64,000 nt of DNA from Aldehydirespirator sp965221605 (GTDB lineage Bacteria; Actinomycetota; Acidimicrobiia; Acidimicrobiales; Aldehydirespiratoraceae), in assembly GCA_965221605.1 (NCBI GenBank), contig CBDCSK010000014.1:620001-684000 (forward strand), in the 5' to 3' direction. The position numbers and the translations under genes are program-made. How positions within the stretch are numbered: position 1 is the stretch's first letter; every line of letters begins with the position of its first letter. Below the pieces are notes generated by a model, which was not told the origin of the DNA, made no database searches, and worked only from the letters and a program-made list of their open reading frames with translations. This document shows, one piece after another, positions 61,192-64,000 of the stretch.

Positions 61192-61306
61192 GCCCCGGGC
61201 AGGCTAGTTGTCGACCGGTTCTCGCTACGTGTCCTGGAGCCCGTCGACTCTTTGAACGGCCCGAACGCATGCCCGCAGCAGCACTCTGTTCTGCAGGCTG
61301 CGTTCC

Positions 61307-61475
61307 GCTGCCAACTCACGGGGCTTGGCCCGGAGCCGCACGAATTGCAGCACTCTGGCCCGCGTACACGCATCCCGCTGCCAATTCACAGAGCGCCGCC
61401 CGGAGCCTCCCGGAATTGGCAGCGCTATGCACGTTATGGGTGCATTCTGCTGCCAATTCGCTCTTGCCGGGATTT
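61307..61475. repeat. GCTGCCAATTC inverted-repeat cluster
   Basis: GCTGCCAATTC (61377-61387) pairs with GAATTGGCAGC (61413-61423). A weaker pair lies at 61307-61352 and a third half at 61449. CTTGCC/GGCAAG follows at about 61464-61486. It fills the divergent gap between mtnA and the MTA deaminase. Confidence 0.65.
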
Positions 61476-61509
61476 CGGGAGGGCAAGGCGCTCTCTAGGG
61501 TTGGGCGGC

Positions 61510-62835
61510 ATGAACCGGCACCTGTGCGACCTGCTCGTCACCATGGACGGGCCGGCCGGGAGCGTGCCCGCGCCGGTAGCGGACGGGGCGGTGGATGTGG
61601 GCGACGATGGGCGCATCACCTGGTGCGGCCCGGCTGCCGACGCGCCGGATCTGGTCCCGGACGCCGGCGTGCACCGGGCCGGGATCCTCATGCCCAGCCT
61701 GATTGACGCCCACTGCCACACGCCGATGGTGCTGCTGCGGGGCGCCGGCGAGGGACTGCCGGTGGACCGGTGGCTGCGAGAGGTGATGTGGCCCCGGGAG
61801 TCGAGGCTCGCCGGCGACGACGTGCGGGCCGCGATGCGGCTGGGAGCGGCCGAGCTGCTGTCCAACGGCATCACAACCTCGATGGAGATGTACTTCCACG
61901 GCCAGGCCATGGCCGAGGGGGCCACCGACGCGGGACTGCGCTGCCTGGTGACGCCGGGAGTGATCGAGGACCCCGGCTTCACTCTGGCCGGAGCGTGGCC
62001 GGACCAGCTCGACGAGATGGTGGCCCTCCGGGACCGCTGGGCCGGCAACCACCTGATCAGGGCCGGGATCGCGGCCCACGCGGCCTACTCGGTGTCGCGG
62101 GAGTGCCTCAGCGCCATCGCGGCGCGGGCCGTCGACACCGGCATGCCGGTACACATCCACCTGGCCGAGCAGCAGTGGGAGGACGCCGCGGTGCGGGAAC
62201 GCTCCGGAGGGCTGGCCGCGCCCGAGTACCTGGAGTCGCTCGGGCTGCTCGAGGGCGACGTGATCGCGGCCCACGGCGTTTGGCTCACGCCCGACGACAT
62301 CGAGGTGCTGGCCCGCAACGACACCGCGGTGGTGCACTGCCCGTGCTCCAACGCCAAGCATGCCTCGGGGGTGGCGCCGGTCGACGAGATGCGGGCGGCC
62401 GGGCTGCGGTTGGCCATCGGCACCGACGGGCCGGCGTCGCATCACCGCCTCGACCTGTTCGAGGAGATGCGCACCGCCATCCGCACCGCCCGGATCCGCT
62501 CCGGCGACGCTCAGACCCTGCCGCCGGCCGAGGCGCTGCGGATGACCACCGCAGGGGCGGCCGAGGTGCTCGGCTGGGGCGACGAGCTGGGTCGGCTGGC
62601 GCCGGGATGCTGGGCCGACATGATGGCGCTGTCGGCGTCCGAGCCCGCGCTGAACCCGGTGATCGACGGCGAGGACGACCCGCTGTCGCGGATCGTATGG
62701 TCGGGCTCGCCCGGCGCGGTCAGCACGGTGTGGGTGGCCGGGCGCAAGGTGGTGGCCGGCGGCCGGGTGCTGACGGTGGACATGGCCGAGGCGGTGGCCG
62801 ACGCCGAGGCCCGGGCCCGGCGCCTGGCCCGATGA
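61510..62835 (+). CDS. mtaD: 5-methylthioadenosine/S-adenosylhomocysteine deaminase
   Basis: 441 residues from ATG 61510. The amidohydrolase metal site is LMPSLIDAHCHTPMVLLRGA (H-x-H), with HIHLAEQQWED, AAHGVWLTPDDI, VHCPCSNAKHASGVAPVDEM and IGTDGPASHHRLDLFEEMRT (Asp). It belongs to the MtaD/SAH deaminase group that turns MTA or SAH into inosine derivatives, feeding salvage or, in some bacteria, futalosine metabolism. It is divergent from mtnA. Related TrzN/AtzA-like members have other substrates, but the mtnA neighbour favours MTA. Confidence 0.85.
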   Translation: MNRHLCDLLVTMDGPAGSVPAPVADGAVDVGDDGRITWCGPAADAPDLVPDAGVHRAGILMPSLIDAHCHTPMVLLRGAGEGLPVDRWLREVMWPRESRLAGDDVRAAMRLGAAELLSNGITTSMEMYFHGQAMAEGATDAGLRCLVTPGVIEDPGFTLAGAWPDQLDEMVALRDRWAGNHLIRAGIAAHAAYSVSRECLSAIAARAVDTGMPVHIHLAEQQWEDAAVRERSGGLAAPEYLESLGLLEGDVIAAHGVWLTPDDIEVLARNDTAVVHCPCSNAKHASGVAPVDEMRAAGLRLAIGTDGPASHHRLDLFEEMRTAIRTARIRSGDAQTLPPAEALRMTTAGAAEVLGWGDELGRLAPGCWADMMALSASEPALNPVIDGEDDPLSRIVWSGSPGAVSTVWVAGRKVVAGGRVLTVDMAEAVADAEARARRLAR

Positions 62836-62856
62836 CCGGCCGGTCTGGAGCGCACC

Positions 62857-62883
62857 ATGAACGCTGACGAAGTGATCGACCTG
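62857..62883 (+). repeat. Duplicated start of the cupin gene
   Basis: ATGAACGCTGACGAAGTGAT at 62857 almost repeats the first codons of the cupin gene (62930), M-N-A-x-E-x-I-D-L. The copy runs on into an unrelated frame. It may be a leftover of a local duplication or a decoy start. Confidence 0.5.
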
Positions 62884-62929
62884 CCGTCCACGGCCCCTCA
62901 CCGACCGCAACGGCAGCAAGGGCACGGCG

Positions 62930-63382
62930 ATGAACGCTGAGGAAGCGATCGACCTGCTGGGGCTGGAGCCGTTGCCGCACGAGGGCGGGATGTGGACCCA
63001 GACCTGGCGCGACGGGCGGTCCTCGGCCATCTACTTCCTGATGCGACCGGGCGACTTCTCGGCCCTGCACCGGCTGCCGGGGCCGGAGTTCTGGCACCAC
63101 TACGCGGGCGCGGCGGTGGAGATGCTGCTGCTGGCACCCGACGGCACCGTCAGCCGGCCGGTGCTGGGCGACGACCTGGCCCAGGGGCAACGACCGATGG
63201 TGGCCGTGCCCGCGGGCGTGTGGATGGCGGCCACCACCACCGGCGACTGGTCGCTGACCGGCGCCACTCTGGCCCCCGCCTACCAGGACGACGGATTCGA
63301 GTTGGGCGACCGCGACGAGCTGACCGCGGCCTACCCCGAGGCGGCCGCCGACATAGCCCGCTTCACCCGCCCCACCCCGTGA
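62930..63382 (+). CDS. Cupin DUF985 protein
   Basis: 150 residues from ATG 62930. LEPLPHEGGMWTQTWRDGRS, AIYFLMRPGDFSALHRLPGP, EFWHHYAGAAVEMLLLAPDG and VAVPAGVWMAATTTGDWSLT are the DUF985 cupin core, with His residues that would hold a metal. The family is small and of unsettled function (nucleotide-sugar or organic-acid binding has been suggested). It follows the deaminase by 94 bp on the same strand. Confidence 0.85.
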   Translation: MNAEEAIDLLGLEPLPHEGGMWTQTWRDGRSSAIYFLMRPGDFSALHRLPGPEFWHHYAGAAVEMLLLAPDGTVSRPVLGDDLAQGQRPMVAVPAGVWMAATTTGDWSLTGATLAPAYQDDGFELGDRDELTAAYPEAAADIARFTRPTP

Positions 63383-63481
63383 CGCATCTGTTCGGCTCCT
63401 GACTTAGACCCCTACGGCGAGACACTGCAGGGTTACCATGGCTAGTGCCGAGAAGCCCCGGCCATTCACCATGGGAGGGAT

Positions 63482-64000
63482 GTCATCGAGGACGACCGAT
63501 TCACCCGGCGGCTCTACACAGTCTCAGCAGCGGCACGTCTAGTGGGCATGAGCCCGTCGACCTTGCGCACCTGGTCGCACGGCTACACGAAGACCTTCAA
63601 GGACCGCCCACCTGTGACACAGGGGCCTGTCATCACCTCGCTCAACGGTGCTTCGCGCGACAAGCGATCGATCCCCTTCGTTGGGCTGGTCGAGGCGACG
63701 GTGGTCCAGGCATTCCGCAGCACGGGCCTACCGATGCAGAGAATCCGTAGGGCTCTGGAGGTACTTGCCGGCCAAGGAGAACTCGAACATGCACTGGCGT
63801 CCCGCCAGTTGTACAGCGACGGCGCGAACGTCCTCTACGACTACGCGAGGAAGCACGCCGACAAGCAGCTACGGCTGCTGACGGTGGTGCAGACGGGCCA
63901 GCGGGTCTTTCACGAGGTCATTGCCGAGTACCTGACTCGGATCACCTTCGGCGACCAGTGGGCTACCGAGTTCATTCTTCCGGTGACCGAGCGGCGCCTG
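63482..64000 (+). CDS. VapB45-like DUF433 antitoxin, 3' partial, start uncertain
   Basis: The frame reads DDRFTRRLYTVSAAARLVGM, STLRTWSHGYTKTF, IPFVGLVEATVVQAFRSTGL, LEHALASRQLYSDGANVLYD and TVVQTGQRVFHEVIAEYLTR. This is the MerR/DUF433-type antitoxin of the VapBC45-like pair. It runs off the right edge, so the toxin would lie outside. The expected ATG at 63480 (after GGGAGGG) is in another frame, so a one-base shift lies near 63490. The first usable in-frame starts are GTG 63542 and ATG 63548, which would cut the first helix. Confidence 0.65.

Overview
The window is GC-rich (clearly above 60% by eye), uses many GTG starts and strong GGAGG-type ribosome binding sites, and carries actinobacterial markers: a CrgA-like septation protein, a DUF222-HNH endonuclease, actinobacterial Phd-like and VapB45-like antitoxins, and Dcd, YaaA and MsrA of actinobacterial type. 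Large secreted SLH-domain proteins next to many toxin-antitoxin loci suggest an uncultured Acidimicrobiia-type actinobacterium. That placement is inference, because no rRNA gene is present.

The window has two unlike halves. Positions 1 to about 39,900 are an accessory mosaic. It holds a paralogous family of S-layer-homology (SLH) surface proteins: two full-length ORFs without a recognisable start region (1621-3996, 6491-8809), two with a complete start and signal peptide (18175-20244, 25584-27788), one small relative (17016-17936), a truncated copy (15378-15707), a signal-peptide scrap (22655-22735) and an orphan 3' end (10104). Between them lie about a dozen toxin-antitoxin loci in every state of decay, two pairs of a small ORF with a DUF2335 membrane protein, a family of short membrane-anchored coiled-coil proteins, a two-protease operon, transposase and dehydrogenase relics, and one complete IS1380-type element with terminal inverted repeats and a 5-bp target duplication. 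The same modules recur as fragments joined to one another (hipA to an SLH signal peptide, an ATPase N-terminus to a coiled-coil tail, hicB and vapB pieces), which points to repeated ectopic recombination.

The mosaic ends at a tRNA-Tyr gene (39943-40024). From there to 64,000 the content is mostly chromosomal core: yajQ, htpX, a HAD phosphatase with acetyl-CoA synthetase, a D-aminoacylase-like amidohydrolase, msrA, a DMT exporter, a DoxX-like protein, a degenerate thiolase, crgA, an SDR, a cytochrome P450, dcd, an aminotransferase, yaaA, tRNA-Gly, an MFS transporter, and mtnA with an MTA/SAH deaminase for methylthioadenosine salvage. Accessory modules are sparser here: a toxin pair whose upstream partner is an internal duplication (40657-41713), a tail-to-tail higA/higB pair with a frameshift in a G7 run, and a VapB45-like gene at the right edge. 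Intergenic gaps in this half hold inverted repeats and tandem repeats.

The most interesting reading is that the SLH genes form an expressed-plus-silent cassette system. Complete copies have a ribosome binding site and signal peptide, while other long intact copies lost exactly that start region and yet keep their reading frames and a conserved terminator hairpin. The family shares a C-terminal module that I do not recognise. All positions come from reading the sequence; no database search was possible.
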